Positions 1 to 8,798 of a stretch of DNA of 64,000 bases are shown piece after piece. Numbering within the stretch: the first letter of the stretch is position 1; the number at the start of each line of letters is the position of its first letter. The translations under genes and the position numbers were made by a program. Below the pieces are notes generated by a model. It had not been told where the DNA came from, made no database searches, and was given only the letters and a program-made list of their open reading frames with translations. This DNA is from JAJDIA01 sp031555735 (GTDB taxonomy: Bacteria > Bacteroidota > Bacteroidia > Bacteroidales > Tannerellaceae), in contig JAVBUE010000058.1 in NCBI GenBank assembly GCA_031555735.1, positions 3,742 through 67,741 on the forward strand, written 5' to 3'.

Positions 1-675
<675 letters not shown>

Positions 676-736
676 AACTTAATTGTTCTTTATTATTAAT
701 TAATGATCATTCACCAATTTATCGTGTTACCACTTG

Positions 737-808
<72 letters not shown>

Positions 809-822
809 AAAAAATATAGAAG

Positions 823-895
823 AGCGGAAGACGGGACTCAAACCCGCGACCCTCAGCTTGGAAGGCTAATGCTCTATCGACTGAGCTACTTCCGC
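823..895 (-). tRNA. tRNA-Gly (anticodon TCC)
   Basis: Minus-strand cloverleaf with acceptor GCGGAAG/CTTCCGC fully paired, anticodon stem TTAGC/GCTGA and loop CTTCCAA, giving anticodon TCC. It lies 14 bases upstream of tRNA-Thr(GGT) in the same transcript. Confidence 0.97.
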
Positions 896-905
896 GTTTG
901 TTTTG

Positions 906-988
906 TGGGCAGTGATGGATTCGAACCACCGAAGTCGAAAGACAGCTGAGTTACAGTCAGCCCCATTTGGCCACTCTGGTAACTGCCC
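906..988 (-). tRNA. tRNA-Tyr (anticodon GTA)
   Basis: A class II tRNA with a long variable arm, as expected for bacterial tRNA-Tyr. Acceptor GGGCAGT/ACTGCCC, anticodon stem GCTGA/TCAGC, loop CTGTAAC with anticodon GTA, discriminator A. Second gene of the four-tRNA cluster. Confidence 0.97.
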
Positions 989-1071
989 CTATTATATAAT
1001 AATGTATATCGTATCAGTTGAACGCTATCAACCCATCCTTTTTTAGATCCCTCAGACCTCCGCCTTTGTTG

Positions 1072-1145
1072 AGCCTCTTGTCGGATTCGAACCAACGACC
1101 CCGAGATTACAAATCACGTGCTCTGGCCAACTGAGCTAAAGAGGC
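1072..1145 (-). tRNA. tRNA-Thr (anticodon TGT)
   Basis: Minus-strand cloverleaf with acceptor GCCTCTT/AAGAGGC, loop TTTGTAA (anticodon TGT) and T stem GTTGG/CCGAC. The anticodon stem CGTGA/TCTCG contains one U-U mismatch at its middle pair. First gene of the tRNA-tuf transcript. Confidence 0.96.
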
Positions 1146-1156
1146 GATCGGGCTTT

Positions 1157-1191
1157 AAAAAAGCCGTCCCGCCCGTGAAGGCGAAACGGCT
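1157..1191 (-). terminator. Intrinsic terminator after hpf
   Basis: Read leftwards, a stem of AGCCGT..CGCC with GGCG..ACGGCT closes a short loop and is followed by six T residues. It lies about 50 bases past the hpf stop and ends the rpsU-xerC-hpf transcript. Its 5' arm overlaps the expected start of the tRNA-tuf transcript. Confidence 0.8.
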
Positions 1192-1192
1192 G

Positions 1193-1223
1193 CAAATTTA
1201 GGCATTATTTCTTACACACCAAA
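1193..1223 (-). promoter_or_regulatory. Promoter of the tRNA-tuf operon
   Basis: Read leftwards: TTTG at 1220-1223, a 19-base spacer, then TAAATTTG at 1193-1200. This matches the Bacteroidetes -33/-7 consensus (TTTG, about 19 bases, TAnnTTTG) exactly. The start point should fall near 1186-1188, some 40 bases ahead of the first tRNA. Confidence 0.85.
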
Positions 1224-1240
1224 TATATCGGTTGTTTTTT

Positions 1241-1540
1241 TTACTTTGCTCTGATTTTTTCCTTGAATTTTACCAGCTGTTTTTCCAGCGCTACCACGCA
1301 TTCGTCAACAGACTCCTCAAAGGTGTCGTTTACCTTTTCGGCAAAACAGTCACCACTCTTGATTTTAAGCAGAATACCAGCTTGTTTATTCTGGGCAGAC
1401 TCTTTCTTTACCACCTTAAGGGTAACTTCCGCCAACAGTATGCCATCGAAATACTGTTCCAATTTGGCCACTTTTTTCTGAATAAACGCTTCCAATTGAG
1501 CTGAAACATCGAAATGAATCGCCTGAATTCTAACTTCCAT
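1241..1540 (-). CDS. hpf: Ribosome hibernation promoting factor, short form
   Basis: A 99-residue protein of the HPF/RaiA family, which binds the 30S decoding region and helps inactivate ribosomes in stationary phase. It is only the N-terminal beta-alpha domain (MEVRIQAIHFD at the start, FEESVDECVVALEKQLVKFK at the end) and lacks the dimerisation domain of long HPF. The ATG at 1540 is preferred over the upstream ATG at 1576 because it follows a strong AGGAGG site at the right distance and gives the usual family start. The gene overlaps the 3' end of xerC by 11 bases, so translation is probably coupled. Confidence 0.95.
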   Translation of the reverse strand: MEVRIQAIHFDVSAQLEAFIQKKVAKLEQYFDGILLAEVTLKVVKKESAQNKQAGILLKIKSGDCFAEKVNDTFEESVDECVVALEKQLVKFKEKIRAK

Positions 1541-2438
1541 AATTACCTCCTTCTTTTTTTGCTCTGGGATGAGCATGATACACTTTTTTTAATTCCTCAA
1601 ATGTGGTATGCGTATAAACACTGGTCGAAGCCAGGCTGCTATGTCCTAACAGTTCTTTCACAGCACTCAATTCGGCCCCATTATTAAGCATACTCGTCGC
1701 AAACGAATGTCGTAATACATGCGGGCTGCGTTTAGCCAAAGCCGGAACGTTCGCCAACGCCTTCCGTACAATAGTATAAACATCCTGCGGCTGTATTTGT
1801 TCGCCGTTTTTACGGACGAATAACCATTCACCGCATGCACCCACTTCCTGTTGACGGATATCCAGATACGCGTCGATTTGGCTTTTCAGCCCTTCGGCAA
1901 AAGGGATAAGCCGCTGCTTGTTCCGTTTGCCCGTGACCTTCAACAGCATCGCGCCCCTATCCACATCGGCTGTGCGGAGACCGGTCAGTTCCGAACGGCG
2001 GATGCCCGTATCATACAGCATCTCCACCACCAGCCTGTTGCGGACGGACTCAAAGCCATCCCCCGGATCCCCCTCATCGAGCAGCAGCTCCATCTCCTTT
2101 TCTTTCACAAACGAAGGCAAAGGCTTCCGGGTTTTCGGACCAGACAGCAAAGTGGCCGGATTGGCCGCAAGCACCTTTTTCTTCATCAGGTATTTAAAGA
2201 ACGACTTCAAAGAGCTCAGTTTCCGGTTCACCGTCACCGGGGATACGTTTTCGTCCATCAACGCCACCATCCAGTTGCGGATCAGGTCGGAGTCTATATC
2301 GGCGGGCGTAAAAAAACCAGCTTGATGAATTTTTACATACGCCTCGAATTGACTCAGGTCATTTGCGTAAGCCTGGATCGTATGGCCGGAGTAATTCCGC
2401 TCATATCGAAGGTAATCTAAAAACTCATCAAGTAGCAT
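1530..2438 (-). CDS. xerC: Tyrosine recombinase XerC-like
   Basis: A 302-residue site-specific tyrosine recombinase, the usual length for XerC/XerD, which resolve chromosome dimers at dif. The N-terminal SAM-like core-binding domain covers roughly residues 1-85. The catalytic domain shows the first arginine in GIRRSELTGL, the HVLRHSFAT box and the LLGHSSLASTSVYTH stretch with the nucleophilic tyrosine. It lies between rpsU and hpf in one transcription unit, an arrangement I recognise from other Bacteroidales and one that argues for a housekeeping rather than an element-borne recombinase. XerC versus XerD cannot be decided from sequence alone. Confidence 0.92.
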   Translation of the reverse strand: MLLDEFLDYLRYERNYSGHTIQAYANDLSQFEAYVKIHQAGFFTPADIDSDLIRNWMVALMDENVSPVTVNRKLSSLKSFFKYLMKKKVLAANPATLLSGPKTRKPLPSFVKEKEMELLLDEGDPGDGFESVRNRLVVEMLYDTGIRRSELTGLRTADVDRGAMLLKVTGKRNKQRLIPFAEGLKSQIDAYLDIRQQEVGACGEWLFVRKNGEQIQPQDVYTIVRKALANVPALAKRSPHVLRHSFATSMLNNGAELSAVKELLGHSSLASTSVYTHTTFEELKKVYHAHPRAKKEGGNYGS

Positions 2439-2512
2439 AACTTCGTCACATCAACTTTAATGCAACGAATATAGCAATAAGTATTTAATAAAACAAATCC
2501 CGAAGAAGGATT

Positions 2513-2704
2513 TTATTCCTCCATTTGCTGCAGATGCTGTACATACTCAGCACGCATACGTTGTTTTCTCTTCTCTACAGAAGGTTTAGCGAAGGCCTGA
2601 CGGCTTCTCAGCTCTTTTACAACACCTGTTTTTTCGAACTTTCTTTTGAACTTCTTCAGCGCTTTCTCGATGTTTTCGCCTTCTTTCAATGGAACAATAA
2701 TCAT
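2513..2704 (-). CDS. rpsU: 30S ribosomal protein S21
   Basis: A 63-residue basic protein matching S21, which sits on the 30S platform near the anti-Shine-Dalgarno region. It opens MIIVPLKEGENIEKALKKFK and continues with the arginine/lysine-rich helix typical of S21 (ELRSRQAFAKPSVEKRKQR). It is the first gene of the rpsU-xerC-hpf unit, 74 bases ahead of xerC, and has a consensus promoter about 50 bases upstream. Length and sequence are ordinary for Bacteroidetes. Confidence 0.97.
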   Translation of the reverse strand: MIIVPLKEGENIEKALKKFKRKFEKTGVVKELRSRQAFAKPSVEKRKQRMRAEYVQHLQQMEE

Positions 2705-2750
2705 ACGTTATCTTTATATAATGTTATTAGTACATACCTGAAACGGGCAG

Positions 2751-2782
2751 CAAAATTACGGATTGTTTCTTTATTCTCAAAA
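2751..2782 (-). promoter_or_regulatory. Promoter of rpsU-xerC-hpf
   Basis: Leftward TTTTG at 2778-2782, 19-base spacer, TAATTTTG at 2751-2758. Both boxes and the spacing match the Bacteroidetes housekeeping consensus. The predicted start near 2745 leaves a 40-base leader. Confidence 0.85.
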
Positions 2783-2800
2783 CTTTCTCCGGTTTTTTTC

Positions 2801-3658
2801 TTAATACGTTACCGGGCCTACGGCAGCCTGCACGGCAATACCGACCACTCCGACAGCGATCGTACCCAAAATCAGACCTGTATCCGCGCCTTTCACCTTA
2901 TGGACATAAAAGAAATCACCGTCTTCACGGGCGCCTTCTTCAAAATTCGCGGGTGGGATATTGCCTGTTTTCAGCAGACGGGAGAGGTAGAAGCTACGTT
3001 CCAGATACAACACCTTCCGGTTTGCCACATCCTGCGCATCCGTATAGAGGGTCAGGTAACTGCGGAAATGCAGCGGCGAATCCTGCTCCGTGAATGTGAT
3101 CGATTTCACTTTCCGTTCATTGGAACGGGTATCCATATAAACAACCTCGGTGAATTCCTTATCCGGGATTTTATCGAAAGAGAAATGCGCCAGGCTGACC
3201 GGCGTATGCTCCACCCGTGAGCGGGGAGGAATAAAGGAAACGCCCCTGGGCAAGGTCGCTTCACCCATAAAACGTTCGTAGGCCGAAATCGACGACGACG
3301 AATAGCCTTCCCCCCATTGAACGCTGCTAACGGAACCATCCATGGAGATATTCCCCCGGATCGAAAGGGTATTCGAATCAAAACCGGACGCCACATCGTC
3401 CATAATCACGCCCGAACGGGTCCAGTCCACATACAATGGTTTGTCTAATTTGTTATGCACCGTGATCTGCACGGGAGCATTCTCCCCGTAAAAGCAGTAG
3501 ATGACCCCCACCGTATCGTTTTCAATCACAAAATCACGGGTAGAATTGCGGACATTGATCCGGTCCTCGGAATCCAGTTTGGCGTAATAATAAGAAGAAC
3601 AACCGGAAAGCAACAGGATCAGTCCCAACAGCCCCATCAGATTCATCCACATTTTCAT
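2801..3658 (-). CDS. Lipoprotein of unknown function
   Basis: A 285-residue protein with a lipoprotein signal: MKMWMNLMGLLGLILLLSGC, with lipidation expected at the cysteine of LLSGC. I do not recognise a named domain. The mature part looks beta-rich and exported (for example CFYGENAPVQITVHNKLDKP, then YVDWTRSGVIM), and the C terminus ends in a hydrophobic glycine-rich stretch (LILGTIAVGVVGIAVQAAVG) that could be a membrane or glycine-zipper-like segment. The start at 3658 is chosen because the signal peptide begins there; the longer frame adds 26 residues that do not look like a signal. It stands alone, leftward, between rpsU and a DUF6078 gene. Confidence 0.85.
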   Translation of the reverse strand: MKMWMNLMGLLGLILLLSGCSSYYYAKLDSEDRINVRNSTRDFVIENDTVGVIYCFYGENAPVQITVHNKLDKPLYVDWTRSGVIMDDVASGFDSNTLSIRGNISMDGSVSSVQWGEGYSSSSISAYERFMGEATLPRGVSFIPPRSRVEHTPVSLAHFSFDKIPDKEFTEVVYMDTRSNERKVKSITFTEQDSPLHFRSYLTLYTDAQDVANRKVLYLERSFYLSRLLKTGNIPPANFEEGAREDGDFFYVHKVKGADTGLILGTIAVGVVGIAVQAAVGPVTY

Positions 3659-3907
3659 AACGTTTGAGGTTAAGCGTACTTCATTATAAACCGGGTTTGT
3701 CAGGTAAAGATAGGCGTTCTGTCCGCAAAACTGCACCTTCTTTGCATCTTTTAGATTACATTAACAGAAAGCCATTCCCTGCATCATACTCACAACCTTA
3801 CCGTGGAGGAATGCTGCTTACACAGGTTTGTAGCCGACGATATCGAAAACGGATTTTTGAATGAGATAATTTTTCCCCGATTATCCGGGTCATCCAAGTA
3901 ATGTTTC

Positions 3908-3915
3908 TATCTTTG
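3908..3915 (+). promoter_or_regulatory. Probable -7 box for the DUF6078 gene
   Basis: TATCTTTG fits the Bacteroidetes -7 consensus and lies 33 bases before the ATG at 3949. No good -33 TTTG is seen about 19 bases further upstream, so this rests on one box. The rest of the 290-base gap (3659-3948) shows no other feature I can support. Confidence 0.5.
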
Positions 3916-3948
3916 CGCCGACAGAAAATTTAACATATAACTTTGAAT

Positions 3949-4386
3949 ATGGAAGATAACTTTGACTATCTATCAGTCCCTTACGGGTTTGCACACTGCT
4001 TTATCCAACAATGTGCCCAAAGTACAAACTGTTTGCGCCACCTGGTTGCAGCACATAGCACTCCACAAAAGGAGACCCTGAGTATTGTAAACCCCCTTTG
4101 CTTTCCTGCCGACACCTCCGCGTGTCCCTATTTTAAAAGCGCCCGGAAGCTTCACATGGCTTGGGGCATCAAGCATTTGTTAGACAGCGTGCCCTTCAAG
4201 TACGGTGTAGCCATCAGGCAAGATCTGATCGGACATTTCGGAAAAACGATGTATTACCGCATCTATCGGGAGGAGCGAATGTTGCTGCCGGCAGACCAGG
4301 AGTATATACGGAAACTCTTCCAACAGTATGGTATAGAGGAAGAACCGCGCTTCGAGAAGAATAGTGACGAATACTACTACGGTTAA
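3949..4386 (+). CDS. DUF6078 family protein
   Basis: A 145-residue soluble protein that I recognise as the Bacteroidales DUF6078 type; its function is unknown. It has several cysteines in the first half (YGFAHCFIQQCAQSTNCLRH, then SACPYF), which might bind a metal, and a basic second half (KYGVAIRQDLIGHFGKTMYY). There is no signal peptide or membrane segment. The ATG at 3949 is used; an in-frame TTG six bases earlier is less likely. The next gene on this strand is the VirE-like gene at 4729, but repeats separate the two and there is no sign of an operon. The family name comes from memory of similar proteins. Confidence 0.7.
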   Translation: MEDNFDYLSVPYGFAHCFIQQCAQSTNCLRHLVAAHSTPQKETLSIVNPLCFPADTSACPYFKSARKLHMAWGIKHLLDSVPFKYGVAIRQDLIGHFGKTMYYRIYREERMLLPADQEYIRKLFQQYGIEEEPRFEKNSDEYYYG

Positions 4387-4424
4387 GTATCCCACCCCCC
4401 TACACAGACTTTTTTTTTGAAATT

Positions 4425-4566
4425 ATCTGCCACGCTGCCACGGAGAAGGCACTATCCCGTTGACAGCAAGCAAATTACATGCGTGGCAGATACGTGTGGC
4501 AGATGCCTTTTGACGCCTATTTGCTGTCACATCTGCCACGCTACAAAACGTTGGTTTCAACGTTTT
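4425..4566. repeat. CTGCCAC direct/inverted repeats and hairpin upstream of the VirE gene
   Basis: ATCTGCCACGC occurs at 4425-4435 and 4531-4541 and in inverted form at 4481-4491; a further CTGCCAC follows the first copy and a further GTGGCAG lies near 4496. A separate hairpin, AAAACGTTG/CAACGTTTT with a GTTT loop, spans 4545-4566. The clustered direct and inverted short motifs resemble initiator-binding iterons or a strong operator. They run into the 22-base array starting at 4568. Confidence 0.8.
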
Positions 4567-4567
4567 T

Positions 4568-4679
4568 AGTTCCATTGGGATGAAACTTTCAGTTCCATTA
4601 GGTAGAACTTTCAGTTCCATTAGGTAGAACTTTTAGTTCCATTAGGTAGAACTTTTAGTTCCATCCGTATGAAACTTTT
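4568..4679. repeat. Five-unit tandem array, 22-23 base period
   Basis: Five tandem units begin at 4568, 4591, 4613, 4635 and 4657. Each starts AGTTCCAT and carries GAAC or GAAAC at the other end, so each is a weak dyad (GTTC...GAAC). The three inner units are almost identical. The array ends 49 bases before the VirE-like start codon. There are no spacers of CRISPR type. Confidence 0.9.
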
Positions 4680-4728
4680 TTGAGACAATGCATCGGATTA
4701 TAAACTATGTAAACACACAAACGACCAA

Positions 4729-6828
4729 ATGAAGGTTACCCAACAAAGAGACAGTGAAACAAATTCAGCACTGAGCACGATGGATATAGACACTTTCGTG
4801 CAGAAATTAAAGACGGAGACCAAAGCGCAACCCGTTTCTTCCTTTCGGGAGCAACTGAAATACACATTGCCCGGTGAGCAACTTGCTGAAGGGAGTAAAC
4901 CTCCTAAGATAATACCTGCGGCTGAATTTCGTAAAATAAGCAATGTCAAACAGTTGAAGGCATACAACGGCATTGTGGAATTGACCGTCGGCCCGCTTTC
5001 GGGAAAAGCCGAAATAGCGCTCGTGAAGCGTTTGGCCCGGGAACAGCCGCAGACAAGGCTGGTATTTACCGGTTCCAGCGGACGGACGGTGAAGATATGG
5101 ACAACCATCACCCGTCCGGACAACTCACTACCTGCCAGCCGCGAAGAGGCGGAAGTATTTCACGCCCATGCCTACCGCCTGGCGGTGAAGTGTTATGAGC
5201 CGCAACTTCCTTTCGATATCCTGTTGAAAGAGCCGACACTGGAACAGTATTCACGCCTTTCTTTCGATCCCGAGGCCATATACCACCCGGATTCCATCCC
5301 GTTTTATCTGGCACAGCCGGTCTCCATGCCCGATGAACAAACGTACCGGGAGGCCGTACAGACCGAAAAATCACCGCTGACACGCGGTCTTCCGGGATAT
5401 GAAAAGGAAGAGGCTTTCATCCTGTTATTCGAAGCGGCTTTACGGAAGACCTATGCCGAATTGGCGGAAGCGGAAAGCAAGGGGGCAACTCCTGTCGGAA
5501 AAGACTTGCAGCCTGTCGTTACCCGGTTGGCGGAAAACTGTTTCCGCACAGGTATTCCGGAAGAAAAAACAGTACAACGTGCCGTTTTCCACTTCTACCT
5601 CCACCTGAAGGAAGAAATCATTCGCCAGGTGGTACGGACGATTTACCAAACATGCACCGGTTTCGACACACAATGCAGCCTGAGCAAGGAACAACGGTTG
5701 GCGATACAAACAGATGAATTCATGAAGCGGCGATATGATTTCCGCTACAATAGCCAGATGGGAGAGGTGGAATTCCGTGAGCGCCATTCATTCCGCTTCC
5801 GCTTCTCTCCGATCGACAAACGGGCGCTCAACAGCATTGCCATTGATGCGCAGGGCGAAGGCATCCCGCTGTGGGACAGGGATATCAGCAGGTATGTCTA
5901 TTCCAACCGGGTACCCGTCTTTAACCCGCTCGAAGATTATCTGTACAACCTTTCCGGTTGGGACGGGAAGAACCGCATCCATGCGCTGGCGCAAACAGTT
6001 CCCTGCCGGAATCCGAACTGGGCGGAGTTGTTCCACCGTTGGTTCCTGAATATGGTGGCTCACTGGCGTGGCAATACGGACAAGAAATATGCCAATAGCG
6101 TTTCACCCTTATTGGTCGGTGCGCAGGGTACACGAAAATCCTCCTTTTGCCGCAATATGGTTCCACCTGAACTGAGAGCTTATTACACGGACAACATTGA
6201 CTTTTCACGTAAACGGGATGCAGAACTCTACCTGAACCGCTTTGCGCTGATCAATATCGACGAGTTTGACCAGATAAGCCCGACGCAACAAGGATTTCTA
6301 AAACATATCCTTCAAAAACCGGTAGTCAATGTTCGGAAACCATATGGCAATACGGTACTTGAAATGCGCCGCTATGCTTCCTTTATCGCCACAAGCAACC
6401 AGAAGGACTTGCTGACCGATCCCAGCGGGAGCCGCCGTTTTATCTGCATTGAAGTGACAGGTGTGATTGACACTACCCGCCCGATAGACTACAACCAACT
6501 GTATGCCCAGGCCATGTATGAACTGGATCACGGTGAAAGATATTGGTTCGATCAATCGGACGAACGGATCATGACTGAAAACAACCGTGATTTTGAACAG
6601 GCACCTCCCGAAGAGCAGCTTTTTTATCGTTACTTCCAAACCGCCCGGAACGAGGAGGAAGGGGAATGGCTGTCACCTGCCGAGATATTGCAACGCATGA
6701 AGCGGCATAGCGGCATTCCGCTGTCTGAGAAGAGGGTAAGTATGTTCGGACGAATACTGCAGAAGCACGAAATACCCTCGCGCCGTACCCGTTTCGGCAC
6801 ACAGTACCACGTGGTGGAATGCGTGTGA
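4729..6828 (+). CDS. BT4734-like / VirE (VapE) / DUF3874 protein, probable primase-helicase
   Basis: A 699-residue protein with the architecture common in Bacteroidetes: a BT4734-like N-terminal domain (about 40-220, related to primase-polymerase folds), a VirE/VapE superfamily 3-type helicase core (about 390-620) and a C-terminal DUF3874 region. In the core I see a Walker A-like GAQGTRKS near 464-471, Walker B INIDEFD near 508, a sensor ATSNQ near 554 and an arginine finger candidate GSRRF near 567. Such proteins occur in phages, satellites and integrative elements, but no integrase or capsid gene lies nearby here. The 340 bases upstream are packed with short repeats, which could be its binding or replication site; that is inference. 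Confidence 0.85.
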   Translation: MKVTQQRDSETNSALSTMDIDTFVQKLKTETKAQPVSSFREQLKYTLPGEQLAEGSKPPKIIPAAEFRKISNVKQLKAYNGIVELTVGPLSGKAEIALVKRLAREQPQTRLVFTGSSGRTVKIWTTITRPDNSLPASREEAEVFHAHAYRLAVKCYEPQLPFDILLKEPTLEQYSRLSFDPEAIYHPDSIPFYLAQPVSMPDEQTYREAVQTEKSPLTRGLPGYEKEEAFILLFEAALRKTYAELAEAESKGATPVGKDLQPVVTRLAENCFRTGIPEEKTVQRAVFHFYLHLKEEIIRQVVRTIYQTCTGFDTQCSLSKEQRLAIQTDEFMKRRYDFRYNSQMGEVEFRERHSFRFRFSPIDKRALNSIAIDAQGEGIPLWDRDISRYVYSNRVPVFNPLEDYLYNLSGWDGKNRIHALAQTVPCRNPNWAELFHRWFLNMVAHWRGNTDKKYANSVSPLLVGAQGTRKSSFCRNMVPPELRAYYTDNIDFSRKRDAELYLNRFALINIDEFDQISPTQQGFLKHILQKPVVNVRKPYGNTVLEMRRYASFIATSNQKDLLTDPSGSRRFICIEVTGVIDTTRPIDYNQLYAQAMYELDHGERYWFDQSDERIMTENNRDFEQAPPEEQLFYRYFQTARNEEEGEWLSPAEILQRMKRHSGIPLSEKRVSMFGRILQKHEIPSRRTRFGTQYHVVECV

Positions 6829-6893
6829 TGGGATTGACTTTATACGGCCTATTATTTCCTCCTTTCGTCGGGCTCTTCTTAACGATATTTCTT

Positions 6894-6901
6894 TACATTT
6901 G
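6894..6901 (+). promoter_or_regulatory. Probable -7 box for the aminopeptidase operon
   Basis: TACATTTG fits TAnnTTTG and lies about 90 bases upstream of the ATG at 6991. No clear -33 box is present, so confidence is moderate. Confidence 0.5.
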
Positions 6902-6990
6902 CACAACTGTCCAAAAACGACAGCGGTTTGTTTGTTATATATACAGGCATCAGGAGGAAATACAGATATCATAATATAAGGAAAAGACAG

Positions 6991-8778
6991 ATGGCAACAA
7001 CAATTCCCCAACGCATCTCCGCTTTGCGTGAGCAGATGAAACGGCATCAGATCGATGCCTATATTATCCCCGGTTCAGACCCGCACCTGAGCGAGTATCC
7101 CGCCGAACGCTGGAAAACACGCCGATGGATATCCGGATTCACCGGATCGGCAGGCACCGTGGTGGTCACCGCCGACAAAGCCGGGCTGTGGGCAGACTCA
7201 CGCTACTTCCTGCAAGCCGCCCAACAGCTCGAAGGCACAGGCATCGAGCTATACAAGCTGGCGATCGAAGGCACGCCCTCGATCGCCGGTTTCCTGCTGA
7301 AAGAGTTAGGCAGCGGTTCGATTGTCGGCATCGACGGGCAAAGCTACAGCGCACTGGATGCCCGTACGCTGGAAGGCAAGTTACAGAAGAAAGGCCTCCG
7401 CATCGAAAGCGGCTTCGACCTGCTCGAAGAGATCTGGAGTGACCGTCCCGCGATCCCCTCCGCCCCGTTGTTTGAAATGCCGGTCAAACTGAGCGGTCAA
7501 TCCGTGGGCGAGAAACTGAACGAGATCAACAACCGGTTGCATGCCGCCGGCGCCGACTGCCTGGTATTGGGTGCACTGGATGAAGTGGCGTGGACATTCA
7601 ACATCCGGGGCACGGACGTAGCCTACAATCCGGTCGTGATCAGCTTCGGATTCATCTCCGAACAGGAAAGCGTCCTCTTCATCGATCCCGGCAAAGTCAC
7701 CCGCGAAGCGGCCGAGCACCTGCAGCGCGAAGGGGTTACACTGGCCGATTATACCCTGATATACACCTACCTCTCCCGGCTGGCGGGAGGGACGACGGTA
7801 TATATCGATCCGGCCAAAACCAACGTGGCGCTCTACAACGCCATCCCCAAAGAGTGTACCATCATGGAAGGTATCACGCCCGCCAACCACCTGAAGAGCA
7901 TCAAGAACGAGACCGAGATCGAAGGTTTCCGCAACGCCCTGCTGAAAGACGGCATCGCACTCACCAAATTCCATATCTGGCTGGAACAGCAGATGGATGC
8001 CGGAGAGAAAGTGACCGAACTGAGCGCCGCCGCCCGCCTGTCGGCATTCCGCGCCGAACAGCCGCAATATGTGATGGACAGTTTCGAGACGATCTGCGGA
8101 TATGCCGCCCATGCCGCCAGTCCCCACTACTCGGCCACACCGGAAACCGATGCGATGCTCCGCCCCGAAGGCATGCTGCTGATGGATTCGGGGGCGCAGT
8201 ACCTCGACGGCACCACCGACATCACCCGTACCATCGCCCTGGGCGAACCCAGCGAGCAGATGAAGAAAGACTTTACCCGCGCATTGAAAGGGATGATCAG
8301 CATCGCCAAATGCAAATTCCCCGAAGGGATCCGCGGCTGCCTCATCGACGTATTGGCACGCAAAGCGCTGTGGGATGCCGGGATCCAATACCTCCACGGT
8401 ACCTGCCACGGCATCGGCCACTGCCTCAACGTGCATGAAGGTCCCCAAAGCATCCGCATGGAAGAAAACCCCGAACCGTTGCGGGCAGGGATGGTGATGA
8501 GCGACGAGCCCGCCATGTACCGCCCCGGTGAATACGGAATCCGTACGGAGAATATGATCCTGGTGATTGAAGACAGCGAAACCGAATTCGGCAAGTTCCT
8601 CACCTTCGAGACGCTGACGCTCTGCTACATCGACACCTCCCTGGTAGTAGCCTCCATGCTTTCCGCCCGCGAACGTGCCTGGCTGAACAAATACCATACA
8701 CAGGTGTATGAACGGATCAGCCCGCACCTCACCGAGACGGAAGCCGCCTGGCTGAAGGAGAAAACGAAAGAAATCTAA
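6991..8778 (+). CDS. pepP: Xaa-Pro aminopeptidase, M24B family
   Basis: A 595-residue cytoplasmic metallopeptidase that removes an N-terminal residue before proline. It has two creatinase-type N-terminal domains (about 1-310) and a C-terminal pita-bread catalytic domain. Metal ligands are visible in LLMDSGAQYLDGTTDITRT (two aspartates), CHGIGHCLNVHEGP (histidine), EYGIRTENM (glutamate) and FETLTLCYID (glutamate). The length matches the long eukaryote-like APP1 form common in Bacteroidetes. The start at 6991 (MATTIPQRISALREQM) fits the family better than the longer upstream frame. It is followed 20 bases later by the carbonic anhydrase-like gene. Confidence 0.95.
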   Translation: MATTIPQRISALREQMKRHQIDAYIIPGSDPHLSEYPAERWKTRRWISGFTGSAGTVVVTADKAGLWADSRYFLQAAQQLEGTGIELYKLAIEGTPSIAGFLLKELGSGSIVGIDGQSYSALDARTLEGKLQKKGLRIESGFDLLEEIWSDRPAIPSAPLFEMPVKLSGQSVGEKLNEINNRLHAAGADCLVLGALDEVAWTFNIRGTDVAYNPVVISFGFISEQESVLFIDPGKVTREAAEHLQREGVTLADYTLIYTYLSRLAGGTTVYIDPAKTNVALYNAIPKECTIMEGITPANHLKSIKNETEIEGFRNALLKDGIALTKFHIWLEQQMDAGEKVTELSAAARLSAFRAEQPQYVMDSFETICGYAAHAASPHYSATPETDAMLRPEGMLLMDSGAQYLDGTTDITRTIALGEPSEQMKKDFTRALKGMISIAKCKFPEGIRGCLIDVLARKALWDAGIQYLHGTCHGIGHCLNVHEGPQSIRMEENPEPLRAGMVMSDEPAMYRPGEYGIRTENMILVIEDSETEFGKFLTFETLTLCYIDTSLVVASMLSARERAWLNKYHTQVYERISPHLTETEAAWLKEKTKEI

Positions 8779-8798
8779 AATAATCATCACTCATTTAT

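Noticed and set aside
1530..2438. Integrase of a mobile element using the tRNA cluster as attachment site
   Set aside because: The recombinase sits inside a conserved rpsU-hpf operon, and no duplicated tRNA end or cargo is seen, so housekeeping XerC is the better reading.
4568..4679. CRISPR array
   Set aside because: Units are contiguous 22-23 base tandem repeats without unique spacers, and no cas gene is nearby. The same holds for the arrays at 25275, 35027 and 53236.
7381..8790. 469-residue open frame on the minus strand opposite the aminopeptidase gene
   Set aside because: It is a shadow of pepP; the composition is low in normal core residues and no family is recognisable, while the plus-strand frame has full catalytic motifs.
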